A program made the position numbers and the translations under genes. A stretch of 64,000 nucleotides of DNA from Nitratireductor sp. (lineage in GTDB: Bacteria; Pseudomonadota; Alphaproteobacteria; Rhizobiales; Rhizobiaceae): contig JACKJU010000008.1 of assembly GCA_020637805.1 (NCBI GenBank), forward strand, positions 124,001 to 188,000, written 5' to 3'. Every line of letters begins with the position of its first letter. Positions within the stretch are counted from its first letter, which is position 1. Of the stretch, positions 16,854 through 23,969 are shown piece by piece. The notes beneath the pieces were generated by a model. The model saw only the letters and a program-made list of their open reading frames with translations, had not been told where the DNA came from and ran no database searches.

Positions 16854-17255
16854 ATGCAGCAATTGCCAATCAAGGGATCAACACCGGCGGAAAGCTGGCT
16901 CAACGTGTCTCAAACCAGCCGGCAAGGCGTCTATGTCTGCGATTTTCAGGAGCGGCATCTTGGTAATCCACTGATCCGATCGATTCATGGCGGCACTGTC
17001 GGGATGCTGATCGAATATTGCGCGGAACAGGAACTCAAACACCATCTCGCCCAAAAGGGCGTAGAAGCCCGCGTTGAGCTGACCAGTTCATCCGTGGACT
17101 ATCTGCGGGTAACCAAGGATGCGCCCCTCTACGGGCGTGCAGAGGTGGTGCGGATCGGGAGACGCATCGGTTTCATTGATACGTGGTGCTGGCAGGACAG
17201 CGAAGACCTGCCCGTTTCGCGCGGAACCTGCAGGCTCAGGATTTTCGAGAGCTAG
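16854..17255 (+). CDS. PaaI-type hotdog thioesterase (second of two)
   Basis: This 133-residue hotdog protein is distinct from the first copy. It has SIHGGTVGMLIEYCAEQEL for the central helix, VELTSSSVDYLRVTKDAPLYGRAEVVRIGRRIGFIDTW as the long paired strands, and a short C-terminus. The HGG plus Glu-containing helix is the PaaI-type arrangement. The substrate is not known. Its stop codon is the first base of repeat copy 2, and it converges on the Rrf2 regulator. Confidence 0.7.
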   Translation: MQQLPIKGSTPAESWLNVSQTSRQGVYVCDFQERHLGNPLIRSIHGGTVGMLIEYCAEQELKHHLAQKGVEARVELTSSSVDYLRVTKDAPLYGRAEVVRIGRRIGFIDTWCWQDSEDLPVSRGTCRLRIFES

Positions 17256-17359
17256 AGCAACTTCGATTTTGACGGAATCGGCAAGATCGAAATACGTTAA
17301 TGCATTCAGTTGCTTGCCGAACTCCTTCATTTTCACCCGAAGGTGAAACGATCCAAGGA
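17254..17359 (+). repeat. Intergenic hairpin repeat, copy 2
   Basis: This copy of about 106 bp exactly fills the gap between the convergent second thioesterase and Rrf2 stop codons. The first hairpin is TTCGATTTTG with CAAGATCGAA; the second is TTTCACC-CGAA-GGTGAAA, perfectly paired. Compared with copy 1 (TTTCGCC/GGCGAAA) the second stem has a compensatory base-pair change. Confidence 0.75.
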
Positions 17360-17851
17360 TCAGCCCGCAACCTGCAGAACGGCATGCTTGCCGTTGCGGC
17401 CGCACTCGAACCCCATTTCGGGCATGCAAAGCACCTGCTGCAATTCATCGTTGCTCTCGACCAGATCCCTCAGGGATAGCCGGTCAAGCGACTGGTAGAA
17501 TGCTTCCACCGCGCGTTCCAGAGCCTTTCTGAGCCAACAGCATTCGACCAGCGGGCAGGTATTTTCAGCGCCCTCGAAACATTCGGCGAACGGATGATCG
17601 AACTCGAACATCCGGAAGACGGCACCTACGTTGATTTCCTCCGGCGGACAGGCAAGCTGTATGCCGCCATGCCTGCCGCGCAGGGCGGTGATGTAGCCGA
17701 AATGGGCCAGAAAACGCACCACCTGACCCAGATGATTTTCCGACGCGTTGCACAAACGCGCAACATCGCTCTTGCGGACCGTTTCGCCCGGATTGACTGC
17801 ACACACCATGAGCGTGCGCATCGCAAGGTTGGTTCTGGTCGTCAGTCGCAT
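17360..17851 (-). CDS. Rrf2-family regulator, NsrR/RirA-like
   Basis: This is a 163-residue Rrf2-family winged-helix regulator. The N-terminus (MRLTTRTNLAMRTLMVCA) and recognition region (NASENHLGQVVRFLAHFGYI) are closest in feel to NsrR. Cysteines at C91, C99 and C104/C105 (ECFEG...TCPLVECC) match the Fe-S cluster ligands of NsrR (three Cys) and RirA. It is therefore probably an Fe-S sensor of NO, iron or redox state; which one cannot be settled by reading. Upstream are a palindrome like the NsrR site and an FNR-type box, suggesting autoregulation and low-oxygen control. Confidence 0.85.
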   Translation of the reverse strand: MRLTTRTNLAMRTLMVCAVNPGETVRKSDVARLCNASENHLGQVVRFLAHFGYITALRGRHGGIQLACPPEEINVGAVFRMFEFDHPFAECFEGAENTCPLVECCWLRKALERAVEAFYQSLDRLSLRDLVESNDELQQVLCMPEMGFECGRNGKHAVLQVAG

Positions 17852-17874
17852 CCGGCCTCATCCTCTCCCGAATT

Positions 17875-17896
17875 CATGTGCATAAATTGCATCTTT
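17875..17896 (-). promoter_or_regulatory. NsrR-like operator upstream of the Rrf2 gene
   Basis: On the minus strand the sequence AAAGATGCAATTTATGCACA resembles the AAGATGCA-TTT-AAATGCAT consensus of NsrR sites. It lies 24-45 bp before the Rrf2 start codon, as expected for autorepression. Confidence 0.5.
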
Positions 17897-17910
17897 TCGG
17901 AGCGGGAGGT

Positions 17911-17924
17911 TTGATTCAGGTCAT
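17911..17924 (-). promoter_or_regulatory. FNR-type box upstream of the Rrf2 gene
   Basis: On the minus strand, ATGACCTGAATCAA matches TTGAC-N4-ATCAA except for the first base. It is 60-73 bp upstream of the Rrf2 start and shares CCTGxATCAA with the box before the DUF6455 gene at 13450. Confidence 0.45.
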
Positions 17925-17980
17925 GCATTTGGCCTGCAGGGCGGCTGGCAATCACCCAGGCAAGAGCGACCAGCCTGCTC

Positions 17981-18547
17981 TTACATCAGGCCGGCGAGCC
18001 TTGCGCCGGTCATCGCGAGCAGTATTACCGCAAACCCGAAGGCGAGACGCAACATGAAGAACTTGCGAAGCAATATGCGCGAGATGTGAACATTGCTCCT
18101 GGCAACGGAGTGGACGAGTTGGGAAACCTCGCTGGTCTGCATGAAACCTGCAAAAGCCTCCGGGGTTACCTCATCGGCAGCCAGGCCCGGCCAGGACCAG
18201 CGATCGGCCTTGTACATTGCAGAACGCAGGCTGGCGGAGGGAAACCTCGGGACCACCGAGAGAAGGGCAAAGAGAATGCACAAGGCGACACATGCCAGGT
18301 AGATCCAGGTGAAGATCGACCCTGAACTTTCATAGGGCGCAAGAGGGCCGCGCAGGGCGATCAGGCCGATGAGCGTGAGCAAGGCGGCTGCCTTTGCGTC
18401 GGCAAACTGGGTCTGTGCCACGAGCGCATGATGCTGGGCAAACAGGTACTGGGTCCGCACACGGCTGATATAGTTGATGTCGACGCCTTCGCTGCCGCTC
18501 AAGGGGAGCGTCAGATCAATGTCTTCCAACTGGTCGGACCTGTCCAC
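17981..18547 (-). CDS. Pycsar-effector-like (PycTM, DUF5706) membrane protein
   Basis: This 188-residue protein has three hydrophobic segments: one near the middle (AAALLTLIGLIALRG), a second just after (WIYLACVALCILFALLSVV), and one at the C-terminus (FGFAVILLAMTGARL). The signature QFADAKAAALLTL and the late helix NVHISRILLRKFFMLRLAF match the PycTM effector domain, whose characterised members permeabilise the inner membrane when a Pycsar cyclase makes cCMP or cUMP in phage infection. No cyclase gene lies in the window, so it is an orphan here and may have another role. The family call is by pattern. Confidence 0.6.
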   Translation of the reverse strand: MDRSDQLEDIDLTLPLSGSEGVDINYISRVRTQYLFAQHHALVAQTQFADAKAAALLTLIGLIALRGPLAPYESSGSIFTWIYLACVALCILFALLSVVPRFPSASLRSAMYKADRWSWPGLAADEVTPEAFAGFMQTSEVSQLVHSVARSNVHISRILLRKFFMLRLAFGFAVILLAMTGARLAGLM

Positions 18548-18707
18548 CTGTCTCTCCGGCAGCGCGTTCTCAGGACAATGCGCGGCAGGCTGAAGTGCGC
18601 GCAGAATGATTGCGCTGGCACGCCAACATTACAGTTTTGTGACAACGGCAATGAAAGCGGCAGATGATCCCCAGGCCGGAAGGACCTCAACTGCAAGACC
18701 TGCTTGC

Positions 18708-18741
18708 AAAAACTTTGGTGCCGGTTCATGGAACCGGCACC
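18708..18741 (-). terminator. Rho-independent terminator after dnaA
   Basis: GGTGCCGGTTC (18717-18727) pairs perfectly over 11 bp with GAACCGGCACC (18731-18741) around ATG. On the minus strand it is followed by AAAGTTTTTG. It starts 37 bp after the dnaA stop codon. Confidence 0.88.
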
Positions 18742-18777
18742 AACGGCGCTTCCCAATAATCCGCGCGCAGGCTATTC

Positions 18778-20322
18778 TCAGTCGAGAATCAGGCGCTTGA
18801 GCAGTTCAACTTCCTGAGCCAGCTTGCTGTCCTGGGATAGCAATTCTTCCACCTTTCGGACCGCGTGCAATACAGTCGTGTGGTCCCTGCCCCCGAAACG
18901 CCTTCCGATCTCCGGAAGCGAGCGCGGCGTCATCGTCTTCGAAAGGTACATCGCGATCTGGCGCGGACGTACGATCTGGCGCGTCCTGCGGTTGGACAGG
19001 AGATCGTTGCGTGCCACGTTGAACTGGCGGGCGACAACCTTCTGGATATCCTCGATCCGAACGCGCTTGGTATCGTTGGAGCGGATCAGATGCCGCAGCA
19101 TCTTGTCCAGTTCATCGAGGCTGTAGGCCGAACCGTCGGAAGCGTATTTGTGCTGAAGCAGCAGCTGGTTGAATGCTCCGTCGATGTCGCGGCACGAGGT
19201 GTTTATCTGGCGCGCAACGTAGTGGCGGATATCTTCCGGGATATCGAGATCGGGCTGTTCGCGGCGTGCTTCCTCGTAGCGAAGGTTCAAAATGCCCTTG
19301 CGCAGTTCATAGTCCGGCGTGTCGATCTCGAGAGCCACGCCACCCTTGAGACGCGAGCGGACGCGGTCGTCCAGGCTCTCCAGTTCGGCAGGCGGGCGGT
19401 CTGCGGCGACAACGACCTGGCGGGCGCTGTCGATCAGCTCGTTGAGCAGGTGGCAGAATTCAGCCTGTATCGCCTTGCCCTGCAGGAACTGCATGTCGTC
19501 AATCAACAACAGGTCGATGTTGCGCAGGGATTCCTTGAGCGAGAGCGCCGTATTGTCGCGAATGGCGGATGCGAAACGCCACATGAAATAGTCCGCTGTG
19601 AGATAGCGAACCTTCTTCTTTGGATCGCGGCTGCGCGCATCCCACGCGATTGCCTGCATGAGATGGGTTTTGCCAAGGCCAACGCTGGAATGGATGAAGA
19701 GCGGGTTGAAACGCAGCGAGGCACTGTCTTCTTCCGCAACCGAACGTGCCGCAGCATAGGCCATGCGGTTCGACTTCGACTCGAGGAAGTTCGCAAACGT
19801 GTGGCGCGGATCGAGAGGCGAACCGGAAAAGCCGCCGGTAAAGCTGCCTGCGAAGCCGGAATCGGCACCTGCAGCGGTTCTGCCCGAGGCGGGAAGGAGG
19901 TCTGCCTGCGTGTTTGGACGGGCTGCGGGCGCCGCGCGGCGGCTGGCATCGGCGACAGGCCGTGCCGGCGAATGGCTGTCCGCCGAGATCTCGTCATTGG
20001 CGGGACGCGCATCCTCGGGGCGCATGGCGGAACGGCGAACAGCGCTGCGCACCACGATGTCGGCCCGCAGGATGGATTTGTCCTCTTTCTGCCAGAGAGC
20101 ACAGAGAATATCGCGGTAGTGGGAATTGATCCAGGTTTTGAGGAAGGCCGTCGGCACCGAGTGAAGCGCCACTCCGCCCGAAACCTGCTCGATCTTGAGC
20201 CTTCCAAACCAGCTGTTGAATACTTCAGCGCCCAGTTGCGACTGCAATTGGCTGCGCACTCTCAGCCAGGTTTCCTCGATTGCAGTTTCGTCCGTTGTTT
20301 TTCTTGCCATTATAGCGCCCAT
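18778..20322 (-). CDS. dnaA: Chromosomal replication initiator DnaA
   Basis: DnaA binds oriC boxes and opens the origin in its ATP form. The 514-residue protein has the N-terminal DnaB-interaction domain (LGAEVFNSWFGRLKIE), a low-complexity domain II, the AAA+ core with Walker A SSVGLGKTHLMQA and Walker B LLLIDDMQFL, and the C-terminal helix-turn-helix with DHTTVLHAVRKVEELL. ATG at 20322 is used; ATG at 20310 (MARKTTDETA) is an equally reasonable start. It lies downstream of rpsT on the same strand after a 1.2 kb gene-free stretch. Confidence 0.96.
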   Translation of the reverse strand: MGAIMARKTTDETAIEETWLRVRSQLQSQLGAEVFNSWFGRLKIEQVSGGVALHSVPTAFLKTWINSHYRDILCALWQKEDKSILRADIVVRSAVRRSAMRPEDARPANDEISADSHSPARPVADASRRAAPAARPNTQADLLPASGRTAAGADSGFAGSFTGGFSGSPLDPRHTFANFLESKSNRMAYAAARSVAEEDSASLRFNPLFIHSSVGLGKTHLMQAIAWDARSRDPKKKVRYLTADYFMWRFASAIRDNTALSLKESLRNIDLLLIDDMQFLQGKAIQAEFCHLLNELIDSARQVVVAADRPPAELESLDDRVRSRLKGGVALEIDTPDYELRKGILNLRYEEARREQPDLDIPEDIRHYVARQINTSCRDIDGAFNQLLLQHKYASDGSAYSLDELDKMLRHLIRSNDTKRVRIEDIQKVVARQFNVARNDLLSNRRTRQIVRPRQIAMYLSKTMTPRSLPEIGRRFGGRDHTTVLHAVRKVEELLSQDSKLAQEVELLKRLILD

Positions 20323-21398
20323 TGCCCTGCCTGCCTGTTATTGTTGTTGAAGCCGCTTACCGCGTCCACCGCTTTGTGGTCTGCTGTTCGTTTCCGCCTT
20401 GCTCGTTCTCCTTCCCAATACCCTGTCACCCATCACCCAAGCAGCCAACGGATACCCTGCCGCAAGAGCGGCCCGATACCTGCAACCGGCAAAGCGATAC
20501 CGCCCGGGAAACCAATAAAGATCTCCCGTTCACCCGCCCGAAGGGGCAAGGTGCAGTTTCGCCTTGCGGCCTTTTGTTTTAACTACTGGCCCCCAGTAGC
20601 CCGGCCAAAGCACCCCAGGCGCGATTTGCGCCCCTTGAGGTGTATGACCAACCGTGCGGGCAAGCCCGCTGATAGCGCATCGAACCACGTCGCCTTCAGC
20701 CAATCTCTGGTTGCACTTAGCCGCTGTGCCGCCCAAGGGCACAGGGCCATCAACCAGTCGGCCAGTACGAGGCCGGATGCGGTGCTGAAAGCGCGTCCCG
20801 GAGTGGGAAAGGTTTGGCCCCCCGCGCTACCCCTTGGAAACTACACAGGCGGTTTTTGCTGCACAAGCGGGTTGGGTTAAGATTCGGTAAACGGGAAAAA
20901 AATGCGCTTTTTATGCCACCGTGACAGCCAAAATCCGGTCGTGAAAACGACTTGTGAATCAATGGTTTTAGGGTGCATCGGCGTGACTATTGCGGCAGCT
21001 TGATGCTGCAGATTTATTTTTTTGATCGTGATGGGCTTGACTCTAAAAAAGCTGTTTATTTCTCGTGATAGGATTTTTTTGCTATCGAACGTTCTGCAAT
21101 GCATTGAAATAAATGGAAAAAACTTTGGAGGAAAATATTCCGTCAATTTTCCGTTTCGCACTGGAAAGTTCGTTCAGCTGCATACACCGAGTGCTCGGAG
21201 CCCCGAAATGATATCAACATGATCTTTGACTGCAAAGATGCCGCAAGGTCATGTCGCATCCGCCGGAGGCTATCGTTGGCTCCGGTTTTGTTTCAGCCGC
21301 GACAATATACTGCGCAACGCCGATCGCCAAGCACCATAGCCGTCCAAATGAGCTTCAAAAGCGTGGGGACGGCGTCCACGCACCCGGAGACCGGACGC
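20323..21398. other. 1.1 kb gene-free dnaA leader / rpsT-dnaA intergenic region
   Basis: No convincing coding region was found. The half next to dnaA (20323-20880) is GC-rich. On the plus strand it holds a terminator-like hairpin, GCAAGG...CCTTGC followed by TTTTGTTTT (20548-20580), and CTGTGCC...GGCACAG near 20724. The distal part (20880-21230) is clearly AT-rich, with several T and A runs, and is a likely place for the dnaA promoter. Only one poor DnaA-box match (TGTGAATCA, 20954-20962) was seen, so this is not an obvious oriC. A 70-residue minus-strand ORF at 20530-20742 has no recognisable features. Confidence 0.6.
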
Positions 21399-21428
21399 AA
21401 AAAGCCCCGGGTGCGGACACACGGGGCG
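21399..21428 (-). terminator. Rho-independent terminator after rpsT
   Basis: On the minus strand GCCCC-GTG pairs with CAC-CGGGGC (21404-21427), and TTTTT follows (21399-21403). It lies about 100 bp after the rpsT stop codon. Confidence 0.8.
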
Positions 21429-21524
21429 AATAATTGAAGCCAATCAAGCAATGCGCCCATAACGGGCAATGGGCATGCGCGCCCAGGATATCAGCTGGCC
21501 CGCAAACCGGGCCCAAGCTCGATA

Positions 21525-21791
21525 TCAGGCAGACAGTGCCTTGAGGCGCTTGTTAAGGCGTGAAACCTTGCGCGACGCAGTGTTCTTGTTGATGATGCCC
21601 TTTGAAACGGCCTTCATCAGAACAGGCTGGACTTCCTTGACTGCAGCAGCAGCCTGGTCCTTGTCACCGCCAGCAAGCGCTTCCTCGGCCTTGCGCACAT
21701 AGGTGCGCATGCGAGAGCGGTTAGCCTTGTTGACTTCGGTGCGTTTCGCGATCTTGCGGACTGCCTTCTTTGCAGAAACCGTGTTTGCCAT
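21525..21791 (-). CDS. rpsT: 30S ribosomal protein S20
   Basis: S20 is a 16S rRNA-binding protein of the 30S body. The 88-residue protein starts MANTVSAKKAVRKIAKRTEV and contains the canonical RSRMRTYVRKAEEAL and IINKNTASRKVSRLNKRL. The ATG at 21791 is preceded by AGAAGAACC on the minus strand. The open frame extends further upstream, but that extension is not conserved in type. The rpsT-dnaA adjacency is usual in Rhizobiales. Confidence 0.96.
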   Translation of the reverse strand: MANTVSAKKAVRKIAKRTEVNKANRSRMRTYVRKAEEALAGGDKDQAAAAVKEVQPVLMKAVSKGIINKNTASRKVSRLNKRLKALSA

Positions 21792-22024
21792 GGTTCTTCT
21801 GTCTTTCTCGTCTTTTGATGTGCTTATCCTGCTCTGCCGCCACTTGTCACGGTGCGAGGACCGCGACGACACGGGCAACCATGTAGGGTGGCCATGCGTG
21901 CGCAACAAAACAAGGCGGCCAACCGGCCGCCGAATTTGGGCGCTTATACGCACCAAACCCGTTGCGAGTCAATGCTTGAAGGCCGCTTTTGAACCTGCGG
22001 CCATTCTCCCGGATGCAGGGCAGC

Positions 22025-22915
22025 CTAACGCTGGCACACCGGGCAGTAGAAGGTGGACCGCCCCGACTGCACTACGCGCGCGACAATGCCATTGCAACCG
22101 GGCTTCGGGCACGCCTCACCTTCACGGTCATAGACGGAGAAGGAATGCTGGAAATAGCCGAGTGAACCGTCTGCTTGGCGATGGTCGCGCAGCGACGAGC
22201 CGCCTGCCTCTATGGCGCGCGATATCACCTCGCGTATGCATTCGGCAAGCGGCGCCAGCCTCTTGGAAGGCGCGCCGTTGCGGTTGACGAGTGTTCCGGC
22301 ACCGCGCATCGGCGAAATGCCTGCGGCATGCAGCGCTTCGCACACATATATATTGCCAAGCCCGGCAATGAGCCGCTGATCGAGGAGCGCCGCCTTCACC
22401 GGCGACTTTCGCCCCTCGAACAAGCGGGCAATCACTTCGGTCGAAAGGGCGTTGCCGGTGGGCTCGACGCCAAGTCCCGAGAGAAAGGCGCACTCGTCGC
22501 GCTTGCCGGCCTCTATCAGTTGCATGAAGCCGAAACGCCGCGGGTCGTTGTAGACCACACGCGCCGCCCCCCCGGATGTGCCGAGGTGAAAGACGACATG
22601 ATCGTGAACGGCCAGTTTCGAGCGGTCGTGATGGAAGATGCCGGGCATTTTGCTGCCCGCCTCCGCCTCTATACGAAAGGAGCCCGACATGCCCAGATGC
22701 ATGAGCAGCGTTTCGCCAGTCGAAAGATCGGCAAGCAGGTACTTGGCCCTGCGGCCAAGGCCGGTGATCTTCGCGCCCTCCAGGCGGGCTGCAAACTCGC
22801 CAGGGAACGGATAGCGCAGACCGGGGCGGCGCACTTCAAGCTGCGTCACGGTTGCGCCTGTCATCACAGGCTCAAGTCCGCGCCTTACCGTCTCCACTTC
22901 CGGAAGTTCGGGCAT
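22025..22915 (-). CDS. mutM: Formamidopyrimidine-DNA glycosylase MutM
   Basis: MutM removes 8-oxoguanine and FaPy lesions and nicks the abasic site. The 296-residue protein begins MPELPEVETVRRGL, so the catalytic Pro2 and Glu3 are present after Met removal. LLMHLGMSGSF and the helix-two-turn-helix region (QRLIAGLGNIYVCEAL) are intact. The C-terminal zinc finger is complete (CPKPGC...YCPVC). It is divergent from ubiE with a 223 bp gap. Nothing further was recognised in the gap. Confidence 0.96.
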   Translation of the reverse strand: MPELPEVETVRRGLEPVMTGATVTQLEVRRPGLRYPFPGEFAARLEGAKITGLGRRAKYLLADLSTGETLLMHLGMSGSFRIEAEAGSKMPGIFHHDRSKLAVHDHVVFHLGTSGGAARVVYNDPRRFGFMQLIEAGKRDECAFLSGLGVEPTGNALSTEVIARLFEGRKSPVKAALLDQRLIAGLGNIYVCEALHAAGISPMRGAGTLVNRNGAPSKRLAPLAECIREVISRAIEAGGSSLRDHRQADGSLGYFQHSFSVYDREGEACPKPGCNGIVARVVQSGRSTFYCPVCQR

Positions 22916-23138
22916 CCCCTATCTCGCTTTCATCCTGGTGCGTGTGCTCGAAGCCGCGGCGTGTCCACTTGTCTTCTTGTCTTTCACCATTAACTCCAAT
23001 AGGCATTCGCGCGGCAGGCATTTTGTCTGTCTGCTAACATGAAACCGGACGCCGGAATATCGTATCTGGCAGGACCGTTCGCAAGCAGGCTCATGCCAAT
23101 GGCCGGAAATGCCGGCTCAAATCGTGCAGGAAACGCCG

Positions 23139-23954
23139 ATGACCGAAAGAGAAAATTCAGGTGCAGCGCCGGAGCAGCGCGATGACAGCCGCGCCCACGG
23201 CGCCGACGGCATGGCATCGTCCTACGGTTTCCGCAGGGTCTCCGATATTGAGAAGCAACCGCTGGTCAATGACGTCTTCCACAAGGTAGCCGAGCGATAC
23301 GACCTGATGAACGATCTCATGTCTGCGGGCATGCACCGGGTCTGGAAAAACGCGATGGTCGCCAAGCTTGCGCCACCCAGAAACGGAAACTGGCGTTCGC
23401 TCGATGTGGCAGGCGGCACGGGCGATATCGCCTTTCGCATCGTTGAGGCCTCCGACCGCAATGCGCACACCACCGTGCTCGACATCAACGGCTCGATGCT
23501 CTCTGTTGGTGAAAAACGCGCCGCCCAACGGGGCCTTTCCGAAAACGTCGATTTCGTCGAGGCGAATGCCGAGGAACTGCCGTTCGAGGACAGGAGTTTC
23601 GATGCCTACACGATTGCCTTCGGGATACGGAATGTCCCGCATATCGACCGCGCGCTGAAAGAGGCATACCGGGTTCTCAAGCGCGGCGGACGGCTTCTGT
23701 GCCTCGAATTTTCCGAGGTCGAAATGCCGATGCTCGACCGTTTCTATGATGAATGGTCGATGCGGGCGATCCCGCCCATCGGAAAGGCCGTTACCGGCGA
23801 CGCAGAACCCTACCAGTATCTGGTGGAATCCATCCGGAAGTTTCCCAAGCAGGCGGATTTCGCCGCCATGATTTCCGATGCCGGTTTCAGCCGCGTCGAC
23901 TGGACAAACTATTCCGGGGGCATTGCCGCCCTGCATTCCGGCTGGAAGCTGTAG
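23139..23954 (+). CDS. ubiE: Ubiquinone C-methyltransferase UbiE
   Basis: UbiE C-methylates the benzoquinol ring in ubiquinone (and menaquinone) synthesis using SAM. The 271-residue protein has the family start SSYGFRRVSDIEKQPLVNDV, methyltransferase motif I LDVAGGTGDIAFRI, and the C-terminal YQYLVESIRKFPKQADFAAM and GGIAALHSGWKL. The ATG at 23139 is preferred over 23109 because GCAGGAAACGCCG precedes it. ubiB follows 15 bp later on the same strand. Confidence 0.95.
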   Translation: MTERENSGAAPEQRDDSRAHGADGMASSYGFRRVSDIEKQPLVNDVFHKVAERYDLMNDLMSAGMHRVWKNAMVAKLAPPRNGNWRSLDVAGGTGDIAFRIVEASDRNAHTTVLDINGSMLSVGEKRAAQRGLSENVDFVEANAEELPFEDRSFDAYTIAFGIRNVPHIDRALKEAYRVLKRGGRLLCLEFSEVEMPMLDRFYDEWSMRAIPPIGKAVTGDAEPYQYLVESIRKFPKQADFAAMISDAGFSRVDWTNYSGGIAALHSGWKL

Positions 23955-23969
23955 GGCCGGCTGGAACAG

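Noticed and set aside
20530..20742. 70-codon minus-strand frame in the dnaA leader
   Set aside because: No ribosome-binding site or recognisable domain; the region looks like a leader, so I did not call a gene.
18865..20880. Open frame of 671 codons opposite dnaA
   Set aside because: Antisense of dnaA; composition is that of a reverse-complement shadow.
20954..20962. Possible DnaA box TGTGAATCA and an oriC near dnaA
   Set aside because: A single imperfect box; no cluster of boxes was seen, and origins of Alphaproteobacteria often lie elsewhere.
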